Shown piece after piece: positions 17,998 through 26,537 of a DNA stretch of 64,000 nt; within the stretch, counting starts at the first letter, position 1; every line of letters begins with the position of its first letter. The notes below the pieces were generated by a model that worked only from the letters and a program-made list of their open reading frames with translations, was not told where the DNA came from and did not search any database. Source of the stretch: SB21 sp964415295. Lineage in GTDB: Bacteria > CLD3 > SB21. Where the stretch lies: positions 248,001 through 312,000 of the forward strand of contig CAYPYN010000003.1 in NCBI GenBank assembly GCA_964415295.1. The letters run 5' to 3'. Both the position numbers and the translations under genes were made by a program.

Positions 17998-18984
17998 TTA
18001 TTTAAATCTTTTTTGATGCCAGTTCCATGCGGTAGAAATGATCTTCGAAAGATCGTTGAATTTCGGTTTCCATCCCAAAACGCTGGACGCTTTTTGTGAG
18101 CTTCCGATCAGCACGGCGGGGTCGCCTGCGCGACGTGATCCGTAGATCACCGGTATCATTTGGCCCGTGATCGAGCGGGCGGTTTCGATGACCTGGTCTA
18201 CAGTAAATCCATTACCGTTTCCTAGATTGAAAGCATCGCTCGGATTATTTTCTGTCAAATATCTTAGCGCCAGTATGTGCGCATCGGCAAGGTCGGTCAC
18301 GTGGATGTAGTCGCGAACACAGGTACCGTCGGCGGTGGAGTAGTCGCGGCCGAATACCGTGATATGGGGACGGCGTCCCATCGCGGCGTCGAGTACCAGC
18401 GGAATCAGGTGCGTCTCCGGGTCGTGATCTTCACCGATGCCTCCGTCGGGATCGGCTCCGGCCGCATTGAAATACCGAAGGCAAACGTGGCGAAGTCCGT
18501 AGGCTCTGTCGTAATCACGCAAGATCTTCTCGACCATCAGTTTGGTCTGGCCGTACGGGTTGATCGGCGCCTGCGGATGTTTTTCCGACATTGGAATTTC
18601 AACGGGTTCGCCGTAAGTAGCGCACGTTGACGAGAAGACGAATCGTTTGACGTTATGGGCGACCATGGCGTCCAGCAGATTGAGTGTGCTGACGACATTG
18701 TTGCGGTAATATTTGGACGGATTCTCCACCGATTCACCGACATAAGCATAGGCGGCAAAATGCATCACCGCTTCGATCTTATTCTCCGAAAACACTCTGG
18801 TAAGCAGTTCACGGTCGGAAAGATCGCCGACGATCAATTCCGCCGCATCGGCAAATTCCCGATGACCGAATACCAGATTATCCAGAACAAGCGTGGAGTA
18901 CCCGGCTCGCTTGAGCTGGCGTACGGCGTGGGAACCGATGTAACCGGCTCCGCCGGTCACGAGTATTTTAGCGTCAGAGTTCAA
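17998..18984 (-). CDS. galE: UDP-glucose 4-epimerase
   Basis: A 328-residue extended short-chain dehydrogenase/reductase that interconverts UDP-glucose and UDP-galactose with tightly bound NAD. The nucleotide-binding 'GGAGYIGSHAVRQL' starts near residue 11, the catalytic YxxxK is in 'INPYGQTKLMVEKIL', and 'YFNAAGADPDGGIGEDH' plus 'CVRDYIHVTDLADAH' are diagnostic for GalE. It supplies galactose units for lipopolysaccharide or exopolysaccharide, though no other sugar genes flank it. It lies 8 nt after yajQ. Confidence 0.95.
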   Translation of the reverse strand: MNSDAKILVTGGAGYIGSHAVRQLKRAGYSTLVLDNLVFGHREFADAAELIVGDLSDRELLTRVFSENKIEAVMHFAAYAYVGESVENPSKYYRNNVVSTLNLLDAMVAHNVKRFVFSSTCATYGEPVEIPMSEKHPQAPINPYGQTKLMVEKILRDYDRAYGLRHVCLRYFNAAGADPDGGIGEDHDPETHLIPLVLDAAMGRRPHITVFGRDYSTADGTCVRDYIHVTDLADAHILALRYLTENNPSDAFNLGNGNGFTVDQVIETARSITGQMIPVIYGSRRAGDPAVLIGSSQKASSVLGWKPKFNDLSKIISTAWNWHQKRFK

Positions 18985-18992
18985 CCGGGGCC

Positions 18993-19484
18993 TTATCGGT
19001 AGTTATCAAATTGCATGGCGAAATCGTATTCCTTTTCCTTCAGCATCTTCATGATGGTCTGCAGATCGTCGATATTCTTGGCGGAAACGCGCACCTGATC
19101 GCCCTGAATGGCGGCCTGGGCCTTGAGTTTGGTTTCTTTGATGGCCGCAACGATCTTTTTGGCGTTCTCCTGCTCGATGCCTTGCTGGAGTTTGATCTTC
19201 ATGCGTACCGTGCCTCCTGCTGCTTCTTCTTCCTTGCCGTATTTCAAAGCTTTGATCGGGATGCCCCGTTTGATCATCTTGTTTTGCAGGATATCGATCA
19301 CCGACTTGAGTTTGAAGTCGTCGTCGGAGATGATCGTGATTTCATCCTTACCGAGCTCGATGGAACTCTTGCTGCCTTTAAAATCGTATCGTGTCTCGAT
19401 CTCTTTGGTAGCCTGCTGGATCGCATTGGTCATTTCCTGCATATTGATCTTGGAAACGATATCAAACGAATGCATGTCGGCCAT
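18993..19484 (-). CDS. yajQ: YajQ family nucleotide-binding protein
   Basis: A 163-residue YajQ/UPF0234 protein. It starts MADMHSFDIVSKIN and contains 'EIETRYDFKGSKSSIEL' and 'VRVSAKNIDDLQTIMKML', which define the family. Some YajQ proteins bind cyclic di-GMP and modulate transcription or translation; whether this one does is not visible from sequence. A GGAGAG ribosome-binding site precedes it. A promoter candidate lies at 19528-19556. Confidence 0.94.
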   Translation of the reverse strand: MADMHSFDIVSKINMQEMTNAIQQATKEIETRYDFKGSKSSIELGKDEITIISDDDFKLKSVIDILQNKMIKRGIPIKALKYGKEEEAAGGTVRMKIKLQQGIEQENAKKIVAAIKETKLKAQAAIQGDQVRVSAKNIDDLQTIMKMLKEKEYDFAMQFDNYR

Positions 19485-19527
19485 AGCTTACTCTCCGGAA
19501 GAAAATTATGTATTACAAACCTCTGGA

Positions 19528-19556
19528 TAAATAATGAAAAAGAGGGTCATTTGCAA
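19528..19556 (-). promoter_or_regulatory. Candidate sigma-70-type promoter for yajQ-galE
   Basis: On the minus strand TTGCAA (19556-19551) is separated by 17 nt from TATTTA (19533-19528), 44 nt before the yajQ ATG. It sits in the only sizeable gap between the Rieske gene and yajQ. The match is moderate. Confidence 0.4.
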
Positions 19557-19567
19557 GCAGCAGTTGA

Positions 19568-19882
19568 TCAGGTCGTTTCTACTTTTACAAACACTTCGTC
19601 GTTTTGGATCTCGACTTCATATTGACGCAGGGCGACCATCGGTTTCCCGATACACGCACCAGTTGCGATATCGTACTGCCAGCCGTGCCATTTGCAGGTC
19701 AGCAGGGTTCCTTTGATCTGGCCGGTTTGTACCAGCGGCGCATTCATATGTTTGCACAGCCCGTCGAAGGCTTTGATATGGCCTTCGATGTTAAAAACAG
19801 CGATCTGGCGGGCGAGCACTTTGATGGACCTTGCCGAACCAGCCGGAAGTTCGGACAATTTGCAAACTCTGAATGTTTTCAT
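19568..19882 (-). CDS. Rieske [2Fe-2S] ferredoxin-like protein
   Basis: A 104-residue single-domain Rieske protein resembling the NirD / biphenyl-dioxygenase ferredoxin type. The cluster ligands are visible as 'CKHMNAPL' (Cys and His) and 'CKWHGWQYD' (Cys and His), each in the usual order and spacing. It has no signal peptide, so it is cytosolic and probably passes electrons to an oxygenase or reductase that is not encoded nearby. It starts 2 nt after the TPR gene stop. Confidence 0.92.
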   Translation of the reverse strand: MKTFRVCKLSELPAGSARSIKVLARQIAVFNIEGHIKAFDGLCKHMNAPLVQTGQIKGTLLTCKWHGWQYDIATGACIGKPMVALRQYEVEIQNDEVFVKVETT

Positions 19883-19884
19883 GG

Positions 19885-21039
19885 TTACTCGAAATATTCT
19901 TCCAAAAGATCCTGGAATTTGTCCTGAAACCGCACCGTATCCCAGGCTTTGTCCTTCTGCAGTTTTTCTTTTTTATTGAATCCTGCCTCTAAGGCTTCCT
20001 CCAGAATACGGAAAGCATCATACTCTTTTTTCATCAGCATGTGAATGCATGCGATCTGGTAGAGATAATCCGGATTATCCGGATCCAATTTGTCGGCCTT
20101 TTTGAAATAATCCATGGCGTTATCAAATTGCTGACTATTGAAATAGATCAATCCGAGGTTATAATACGCTTCGGAGAAACCGGCGTTAACCTGGATCGCC
20201 TTTTCGAAATTCTCCCGCGCTTTGTCGCCCTTGTTTTTTATCACGTAAAACAAACCCAGCGTGTTAAACGTTTCCTCGTCGGCATCTTTGGACTTTTTGA
20301 TCTTTTCATATTCATCGATGGCGTCATCGATCTCGTTGAGCCGGATGTAGGCGTTGGCCAATGCTTTGCGTGCATCGGTGTATTTTTTATCCTTGCTCAA
20401 AGCCTTTTTGAAATAATCCCGGGCTTGTTTCAGGTTCTTTTCGTCGCCGACCTGAAACGCGGTCACTCCTTTGGTGTAAAACTCATAAGCCTTTGCGCTC
20501 TTCGTTCCGCTCTTCTTGAATTGTTCTATCTTCGACGTCTGGGACTTGGTGATCCTGACGTCAAAACTTTTGAGGATATCCTGGATCAACGCATCGTACA
20601 GATCGAATATGTTATCGAGGTGATCGGTTTGTTTGAACGTATGTTTCTCATCTACCGCTCCGGTTTCCACATCCACAACGCGTGCCGTAACGGAGAGCTG
20701 GTCGCTGACGATCTGGTAACTTCCGACCAAAAGCTTACCGGCGGACAGAACCTGCCCGATCTTAACCGAGGTCTGAGCGTCGGCGAAATCGGTCATTTGG
20801 AAGTTCTGTTCGGTCAGAACTTTTTCCATCTGCATGCGTTCGACCACTTTCAGAGAGCCGACTCTGGCAAGGCCCGTGGTGATCTGTTCCGCCAGCCCTT
20901 GCGCAAGCCAGTCTTCTTCGGGATTTTTGGTGATGTTCTCAAAAGGCAGAACGGCGATCGTGATCTTTTGGGGTTTCGATTCCTCCTGGGCCGAGATCTG
21001 TAAAACGTTCAGGAGGCATAAGCTTAAAATCATTTTCAT
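19885..21039 (-). CDS. TPR protein with FlgO/CsgG-like N-terminal domain, exported
   Basis: A 384-residue protein with a likely signal peptide (first ~18 residues ending LQISAQ). Residues ~25-150 form a CsgG/FlgO/TolB-like domain: 'ITIAVLPFENITKNPEEDWL', 'LAEQITTGLARVGSLKVVER' and 'AGKLLVGSYQIVSDQLSVTA'. Residues ~175-350 contain at least four TPR units, for example 'AYYNLGLIYFNSQQFDNAMD'. Such proteins are common in FCB bacteria and probably act as periplasmic scaffolds; specific function unknown. It is co-directional with the Rieske gene, 2 nt apart. Confidence 0.85.
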   Translation of the reverse strand: MKMILSLCLLNVLQISAQEESKPQKITIAVLPFENITKNPEEDWLAQGLAEQITTGLARVGSLKVVERMQMEKVLTEQNFQMTDFADAQTSVKIGQVLSAGKLLVGSYQIVSDQLSVTARVVDVETGAVDEKHTFKQTDHLDNIFDLYDALIQDILKSFDVRITKSQTSKIEQFKKSGTKSAKAYEFYTKGVTAFQVGDEKNLKQARDYFKKALSKDKKYTDARKALANAYIRLNEIDDAIDEYEKIKKSKDADEETFNTLGLFYVIKNKGDKARENFEKAIQVNAGFSEAYYNLGLIYFNSQQFDNAMDYFKKADKLDPDNPDYLYQIACIHMLMKKEYDAFRILEEALEAGFNKKEKLQKDKAWDTVRFQDKFQDLLEEYFE

Positions 21040-21097
21040 TTAAGAATTCCTTTTATAAAAACTTTTTACTGCGGAGACACGTGGCAAAGTTCTGGCA

Positions 21098-22267
21098 TTA
21101 AAATACCTGCAACACCAAACATTTCAAATACTCCGTTTCCCTCATCGAGAGTAATATCGGATGATCTTTGGCCTGCGTTTTGTTTTCGAGCAGGATCGCG
21201 TTTTTGCCGGCTCCGTACAAGCCTTGAAATACGATATTGCGAAATGTTTCCGGGTCAATCACATGGGAACAGCTGCAGGTATACAAAATGCCTCCATCAT
21301 TGAGCGCTTTTGCGGCCCGGCGATTGATCTCGCGGTAGCCTTTGATGGCGTCTTTGATCTGCGTCCGAGATTTCGCAAAGGCCGGAGGATCGAGAATGAT
21401 GACGTCGAATTTCTCTTTACGTTCGTTGATCTCCTTTAATTCGTCGAAAACATCGGCTTGTTTGAAATCGCAGTTGGTGATCCCGTTGAGCGACGCATTC
21501 TCGCGGCAGAGCCGGATCGCCTGTTCGGATTTGTCCAGGCCGGTCACCGACGACGCGCCAAACCGGGCCGCATGCAGGCTCCAACCGCCAACGTAGCAGA
21601 AGCAATCCAGTACCTTTTTATTCGCAACGTATTTGGACGTGGAAGAATGATTCTCCTTCTGATCGAGAAAAAAACCGGTTTTCTGACCGTTCATCAGATC
21701 CAGTTTATACTGAAGTCCTTCGATATTGACTGTGACAAATTCAGGCAGATCCCCGAACACCACTTCCTTCTTCAATTCGAGATGCTCCAATTGCCTGACG
21801 CCGGTATCGAGGCGCGCCACGATCGCTGCGGGGGAGAAAACTTTTTTCAGAACTTCTATAATGGTTGTGAGATGCTTTTCGATGCCATAAGCATGGCTCT
21901 GAAGAACGAGATAGTCGCCGTACTTATCGACCACCAATCCCGGCAATCCGTCGCTCTCACCGAAAACGACACGGTAGGAGACTGAACCCGGATAGTCAAA
22001 TTGACGTCTGGCGTACGCCGTCCGGATACGCTTTTCAAAGAAGTCAAATCCGATCTCTTCGATAACCCGAGTCAGCACCCGTACGCTGATCAGGGAGTGA
22101 GGATTGACGTAGCCGATACCGATGAAAGCCTGTTCGGAATTTCGTATCTCAACCAACTCTCCCGGTTCGTAATCTTTCAGATTACTTTTGATCTCATTAC
22201 TGAAGATCCAGAGGTGTCCGTTCTGAATGCGCCGTTCTTGTTCGGGTTTGAGTATTATGGGTTTCAT
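21098..22267 (-). CDS. rlmI: Class I rRNA (cytosine-C5-)-methyltransferase, RlmI-like
   Basis: A 389-residue SAM-dependent methyltransferase with an N-terminal PUA domain (about residues 1-75), a central EEHEE-like linker and a C-terminal Rossmann domain with 'VLDCFCYVGGWSLHAARFGA' and 'DPPAFAKS'. E. coli RlmI methylates C1962 of 23S rRNA. Length and order of domains are typical. It is divergent from lepA, with a 189-nt intergenic region. Confidence 0.92.
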   Translation of the reverse strand: MKPIILKPEQERRIQNGHLWIFSNEIKSNLKDYEPGELVEIRNSEQAFIGIGYVNPHSLISVRVLTRVIEEIGFDFFEKRIRTAYARRQFDYPGSVSYRVVFGESDGLPGLVVDKYGDYLVLQSHAYGIEKHLTTIIEVLKKVFSPAAIVARLDTGVRQLEHLELKKEVVFGDLPEFVTVNIEGLQYKLDLMNGQKTGFFLDQKENHSSTSKYVANKKVLDCFCYVGGWSLHAARFGASSVTGLDKSEQAIRLCRENASLNGITNCDFKQADVFDELKEINERKEKFDVIILDPPAFAKSRTQIKDAIKGYREINRRAAKALNDGGILYTCSCSHVIDPETFRNIVFQGLYGAGKNAILLENKTQAKDHPILLSMRETEYLKCLVLQVF

Positions 22268-22378
22268 TATTTATTTACTTGTTCATGCAAAACAGACATA
22301 AGGACTTTGTTTTCCTTCACTTATCCGAGTCGCCCGTGTCCTGTTAATAAAATGCCGAATGATGTTATCAAATAAAAA

Positions 22379-22407
22379 TTGATTTTGCAAATCCTAATTG
22401 ATATATT
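22379..22407 (+). promoter_or_regulatory. Candidate sigma-70-type promoter for lepA
   Basis: TTGATT (22379-22384), a 17-nt spacer, and TATATT (22402-22407) give a near-consensus promoter about 50 nt before the lepA ATG. It overlaps the in-frame upstream extension of the lepA reading frame, which argues against any start before 22457. Confidence 0.6.
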
Positions 22408-22456
22408 GCCCGCGCATTTAGAAAACACAAAGAGAATCTCAGAACATAAGGCATTC

Positions 22457-24256
22457 ATGGCGATCGAAAACATCCGAAATTTCTGTATTGTTGCTCATAT
22501 AGACCACGGTAAATCCACGCTGGCCGACCGTTTGCTGGAGTACACCCATACGATCGCGCAGCGCGAAATGCACAACCAGGTTCTGGATAACATGGATCTG
22601 GAACAGGAGCGCGGTATTACGATCAAAGCGCATGCGATCCGCATGGATTACAAGGCCAGGAACAAGCAGGAATATGTGCTGAACCTGATCGACACGCCGG
22701 GTCATGTGGACTTCACGTACGAAGTTTCCCGCAGTCTGGCGGCCTGCGAAGGTGCGATCCTGGTGGTCGATGCTTCGCAGGGCATAGAAGCGCAAACGAT
22801 CAGTAATTTGTATCTGGCCATCGATGCCGGCCTCCATATCGTTCCCGTGGTCAATAAGATCGATCTTCCCAGCGCTCAGCCTGAAGAAACCTGTAAGGAG
22901 ATCATCGATCTGATAGGATGTAAACGTGAAGACATCGTTTTAGCGAGCGCCAAAGCGGGGATCGGGATCGAGGAAATTCTGGAAAAGATCGTCAGCGATA
23001 TTCCGCCGCCGAACGGCGATGCGAATAAGCCCCTGCAGGCGCTGATATTCGATTCCGTGTTCGATCCGTTCCGCGGGGCCATTGCTTACGTGCGGGTGTT
23101 TCAGGGCGAATTGCCGCAGCATATGCACTTGAAATTCTTCTCCAATGACAAACACTACGATGCCGACGAGGTCGGTTATTTGCGTCTGGATAAGATCAAA
23201 TCGGACAAATTGTCCGTAGGCGAAGTAGGTTACGTGGTTGGCAATGTCCGCGAGATCAGCGATATCCGCGTAGGCGACACGATCACCAATGCGGACAATC
23301 CGGCCTCAGAACCGCTGGCCGGCTACAAAGACATTAAGCCGATGGTATTCAGCGGCATCTATCCGACCGATAGCGACGATTTTGAAGAATTGCGCCAATC
23401 GCTCGAAAAGCTGAAGCTCAACGATTCCTCCCTGATCTACGAACCGGAAACTTCGACGGCCCTCGGATTCGGGTTCCGCTGCGGATTTCTGGGGCTATTG
23501 CACATGGAGATCGTGCAGGAACGTCTGCATCGGGAATTCAATATCAACATGATCACGACCGTTCCGAGCGTGCGCTATCAGGTTTACAAGACCAACGGCG
23601 AAGTAGTAGAGGTCAGCAATCCTTCCTTCATGCCTTCGGCGGGTGTCATCGACCATGTGGAAGAACCGTATATCAAAGCGCAGATCATCACTCCGACGGA
23701 ATTCATCGGCAATATCATGAGCCTCTCCATGGAGCGCCGCGGCATTTACCGCAATACGAATTATATTTCACCGACACGCGTGGATCTGGCGTTCGAATTT
23801 CCGCTGTCCGAGATCGTGTTCGATTTCTATGATAAATTGAAATCCTGCACCAAAGGATACGCATCGTTCGATTACGAATATATTGGCTATAAAGAAGGCA
23901 ACCTGGTGAAGCTGGATATTCTGATCAATAGCGATCCCGTCGATGCTTTTTCCGGCATCATTCACCGCGACAAAGCGTATGAATGGGGACGCAAACTTTG
24001 CGAAAAGCTGAAAGACCTGATCCCGAAGCAGATGTTTGAAGTGGTCATTCAAGCGGCGATCGGTTCCAAGATCATTGCGCGTGACTCCGTCCGTGCAATG
24101 CGCAAAGATGTAACGGCCAAGTGTTACGGCGGCGATATCTCCCGTAAGCGCAAACTGCTGGAGAAGCAGAAAGAAGGCAAGAAACGAATGAAACAGGTTG
24201 GAAAGGTGGAAATTCCCCAGGAAGCTTTCCTGGCTGTTTTGAAAATAACGGAATAG
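22457..24256 (+). CDS. lepA: Elongation factor 4 (LepA GTPase)
   Basis: A 599-residue translational GTPase acting on ribosome assembly, initiation or back-translocation. G1 is 'AHIDHGKST', G3 'DTPGHVDF', G4 'NKID', and the C-terminal LepA-specific domain contains 'CYGGDISRKRKLLEKQKEGK'. The chosen ATG gives MAIENIRNFC, matches family length, and has an AAGG ribosome-binding site; an open frame extends to 22379 but overlaps the promoter candidate. cutA follows 5 nt later. Confidence 0.97.
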   Translation: MAIENIRNFCIVAHIDHGKSTLADRLLEYTHTIAQREMHNQVLDNMDLEQERGITIKAHAIRMDYKARNKQEYVLNLIDTPGHVDFTYEVSRSLAACEGAILVVDASQGIEAQTISNLYLAIDAGLHIVPVVNKIDLPSAQPEETCKEIIDLIGCKREDIVLASAKAGIGIEEILEKIVSDIPPPNGDANKPLQALIFDSVFDPFRGAIAYVRVFQGELPQHMHLKFFSNDKHYDADEVGYLRLDKIKSDKLSVGEVGYVVGNVREISDIRVGDTITNADNPASEPLAGYKDIKPMVFSGIYPTDSDDFEELRQSLEKLKLNDSSLIYEPETSTALGFGFRCGFLGLLHMEIVQERLHREFNINMITTVPSVRYQVYKTNGEVVEVSNPSFMPSAGVIDHVEEPYIKAQIITPTEFIGNIMSLSMERRGIYRNTNYISPTRVDLAFEFPLSEIVFDFYDKLKSCTKGYASFDYEYIGYKEGNLVKLDILINSDPVDAFSGIIHRDKAYEWGRKLCEKLKDLIPKQMFEVVIQAAIGSKIIARDSVRAMRKDVTAKCYGGDISRKRKLLEKQKEGKKRMKQVGKVEIPQEAFLAVLKITE

Positions 24257-24261
24257 TTACG

Positions 24262-24594
24262 ATGGAAGAAAAATGTATCGTGGTCTATGTCACGGCCGGA
24301 GACGCCGGTGAGGCGGAAACGATAGCAAAAACTCTGGTGTTCGAAAAACTCGCGGCGTGCGTCAATATCGTGGACAAAGTTCGCTCGATCTATTACTGGG
24401 ACGGTAAGATCAACGACGAATCCGAATTTCTATTAGTGGTAAAAACCGGTGAGGAGAATTTTTCAGCGGTCGAGCGTAGAATCAAGGAGCTTCACAGTTA
24501 TCAGACGCCGGAGATCATTGCCATGCCTATCGTGCAGGGTTCGAAGGACTATATAGACTGGCTCGTTGCCAATTCCCATCAGCCGAAAGCGTAG
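24262..24594 (+). CDS. cutA: Divalent-cation tolerance protein CutA
   Basis: A 110-residue CutA1-type trimeric protein: 'VYVTAGDAGEAETIAKTLV', 'KLAACVNIVDKVRSIYYWDG' and 'ELHSYQTPEIIAMPIVQGS' match the family. CutA is linked to copper and other cation tolerance and to signalling in some organisms, but its mechanism is unclear. It follows lepA by 5 nt and overlaps the convergent polyprenyl synthase 3' end by 16 nt, with no terminator between. Confidence 0.94.
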   Translation: MEEKCIVVYVTAGDAGEAETIAKTLVFEKLAACVNIVDKVRSIYYWDGKINDESEFLLVVKTGEENFSAVERRIKELHSYQTPEIIAMPIVQGSKDYIDWLVANSHQPKA

Positions 24595-25628
24595 ATCTTT
24601 TTCCCGCTCGTGTCTTTTTTACTATCGGCCGTTTTTTCGTAAAAAGCCACCAGGCTCTCCGTCTTACTCTCTACATAATTGCACAAGTCTTTCAGAAACT
24701 CCATACAAGCGGTCTTTTCTTCGTTGGCTCCAATCGGTATTCCAAGCAGACATTCCCTGGCCGTTCCCGCGTATTTCTTTATGGTGGTCAGCGTGACCTT
24801 GAAGATCGAATAGCTCTTCATCATATGCAGCAGACGCATGGACTTATCGGGATCGATATGTTTGATCCACTGACGGATCTCCGGCTTCAGATCTTCGGCG
24901 GCGGCATTGAGCAATTCGATCACGGGCAGGCTGATGTAACCGTGTTCCAGGTCGTTGTCGGAGCCATCGACCAGACCGAACATGTCCTCGAGATCGTCCA
25001 TCAATTGATACGCCATGCCGAGGTTGTAGCCGAAACGGGTCATGCGCTCGATCGCGTCCGCATTGTGCGAAGTCGTGCGGATACCGAGAGAGCTGGCCAG
25101 CGCAAAGAGGGAAGCGGTCTTCTCGTCGATGATCTGGAGGAATTCCTTTTTGGAAATGTCCAGATTGTAGAGAAGCTTGTTTGAATAGATCTCGCTCTTG
25201 ATCATTTTCTTGATGGTGGACAGGAAATACTCGGTCACATCCGCCGGCAAATGGCGGATCATGAGACCGATGCTTTCCATGAGCAGGTAATCGCCGGAGA
25301 GTATCGACGTCAGGTTACCGATCTTCTTCTGAGCGGCGATCTGGAAACGGCGCGATTCGGTATTATCGAGCACGTCGTCATGAAATAGGGAAGCCAGATG
25401 GAGGAGTTCCACCGAGACGGCGCCGTAACGGGCGGCATCGGACATGGTCTCGCCCAAACAGGCCGAGGCGCCGATGATCGCAGGACGCAGGCGTTTTCCG
25501 CCTTTGTGCTGGTCCTTCAGAATTTCCTTGAGATCCGCACTGCCGGTATTGTCAAAGATCTCGAAGATCGACGCGTCCGTCTCTTCGATAAATTTTTTGA
25601 GCCAGGGGATCGTATCGTAAGTCTTCAT
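24579..25628 (-). CDS. Polyprenyl synthetase family protein
   Basis: A 349-residue trans-isoprenyl diphosphate synthase that builds the polyprenyl chain of quinones or other isoprenoids. The first Asp-rich motif is 'FHDDVLDN' and the second 'YQLMDDLEDM', both with catalytic aspartates in place. The start at 25628 has an AAAGGA ribosome-binding site 6 nt upstream; an open frame reaches 25700 but lacks one. It is 79 nt downstream of the GbsR-like regulator and likely shares its promoter. Chain length cannot be read from sequence. Confidence 0.9.
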   Translation of the reverse strand: MKTYDTIPWLKKFIEETDASIFEIFDNTGSADLKEILKDQHKGGKRLRPAIIGASACLGETMSDAARYGAVSVELLHLASLFHDDVLDNTESRRFQIAAQKKIGNLTSILSGDYLLMESIGLMIRHLPADVTEYFLSTIKKMIKSEIYSNKLLYNLDISKKEFLQIIDEKTASLFALASSLGIRTTSHNADAIERMTRFGYNLGMAYQLMDDLEDMFGLVDGSDNDLEHGYISLPVIELLNAAAEDLKPEIRQWIKHIDPDKSMRLLHMMKSYSIFKVTLTTIKKYAGTARECLLGIPIGANEEKTACMEFLKDLCNYVESKTESLVAFYEKTADSKKDTSGKKIYAFG

Positions 25629-25707
25629 TCCAGATCCTTTGTCTTTCTGTTTTTGTGCCGTGGTCATAAAATTCAGTATCGGTCGCTTCGAAAGGCTCAA
25701 CGACCAT

Positions 25708-26247
25708 TCATTTCCAATTCACCGGGATCTTAGTGATGCTCTGCGACGTCACCTCTTCACCTTTGATGAATTTCTCGAGTATCCGGTTCACGCCTTCGGA
25801 GATCTCGATCATGCCTTCCAGACGCTTTTGGAAAACAGCTGCCTGCTTTTTGTCCTCGGCATTCATGGCCTTCTGATTTTGCCTTATCAGATCGGAGCAG
25901 CGCCGCATGGTGTCGAGAACGGGTTCCAGTTCGCGTTTCTTGCGCTCCCGGACAAAATGGATGATGATCTTCCAGATATCTTCGTCGAGTTCGTAATAAT
26001 CCTTGCGGTCGCCTTTGATGCGAACTTTGCGTATCACGCCCCATTCTTTCAGCGCGCGGATATTCATGCTCGCATTGCCGCGGCTGATATCGAGCTGCCG
26101 GCACATATCGTCCAGCGTCAGGGGACGGTCGCTGCTGAAAAGCAGAGCGTATAATTGTCCCATGACCTTATTGATGCCCCAGAAAAAACCGATCTCGCCC
26201 CAGCTCTGGGTGAAGTGTTCAATGGATCTTTGCAGGGCTTTATTCAT
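25708..26247 (-). CDS. GbsR/MarR family transcriptional regulator
   Basis: A 179-residue winged-helix regulator. The N-terminal 'FTQSWGEIGFFWGINKVMGQ' and 'MCRQLDISRGNASMNIRALK' (recognition helix) with 'EWGVIRKVRIKGDRKDYYE' match the GbsR-type MarR subfamily. It is the first gene of a two-gene unit with the polyprenyl synthase. A perfect palindrome at 26268-26291 directly after a consensus promoter strongly suggests autorepression and joint control of the isoprenoid gene. The ligand is unknown. Confidence 0.9.
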   Translation of the reverse strand: MNKALQRSIEHFTQSWGEIGFFWGINKVMGQLYALLFSSDRPLTLDDMCRQLDISRGNASMNIRALKEWGVIRKVRIKGDRKDYYELDEDIWKIIIHFVRERKKRELEPVLDTMRRCSDLIRQNQKAMNAEDKKQAAVFQKRLEGMIEISEGVNRILEKFIKGEEVTSQSITKIPVNWK

Positions 26248-26267
26248 GGACTGTCCGCCGAATTTTC

Positions 26268-26291
26268 AAGTTTCAAAAGTTTTTGAAACTT
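26268..26291 (-). promoter_or_regulatory. Palindromic operator upstream of the GbsR-like regulator
   Basis: A perfect inverted repeat with 11-bp arms and a 2-nt centre: AAGTTTCAAAA-GT-TTTTGAAACTT. It starts 11 nt downstream of a TAATAT -10 element, so it covers the expected transcription start, and it ends 20 nt before the regulator ATG. This is a classical repressor position for a MarR-type dimer. Confidence 0.75.
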
Positions 26292-26302
26292 CGGTACAGG
26301 CA

Positions 26303-26331
26303 ATATTAAACGAAAAAAAGCGGATTGTCAA
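26303..26331 (-). promoter_or_regulatory. Near-consensus sigma-70 promoter of the gbsR-like/polyprenyl synthase unit
   Basis: On the minus strand a perfect TTGACA (26331-26326), a 17-nt spacer, and TAATAT (26308-26303). Together with the downstream palindrome it forms a strong but repressible promoter. Confidence 0.75.
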
Positions 26332-26434
26332 GAGGAGAGGTGGTTATGGACCCCGAGTTTATTTGCGGTTATTCTGAACAGTAAATCTGCTTGAATAACT
26401 TACACGGTTTGTCTAATTTGCAAAAGCAATTTTT

Positions 26435-26531
26435 TACCACAAAGGGCACAAAGGAAAAACTCACAAAGATCACAAAAAAAATACATTTTGTGTTCTTTGT
26501 GCCTTAGCTTTGTGGCCTTCGTGGTTTGGTA
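26435..26531. repeat. Imperfect inverted repeat of 'CACAAAG' units (MITE/REP-like)
   Basis: The left half contains TACCACAAAGGGCACAAAG and CACAAAGATCACAAAA; the right half, read on the minus strand, is TACCAAACCACGAAGGCC followed by CACAAAGCTAAGGCACAAAG. The ~97-nt element can fold into one long imperfect hairpin and stops 6 nt before the ribD ATG. A related element is found at 61231-61327. Confidence 0.65.
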
Positions 26532-26537
26532 TTCAAA

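Noticed and set aside
24579..24594. Bidirectional terminator between cutA and polyprenyl synthase
   Set aside because: The two genes overlap by 16 nt at their 3' ends and no stem-loop is visible.
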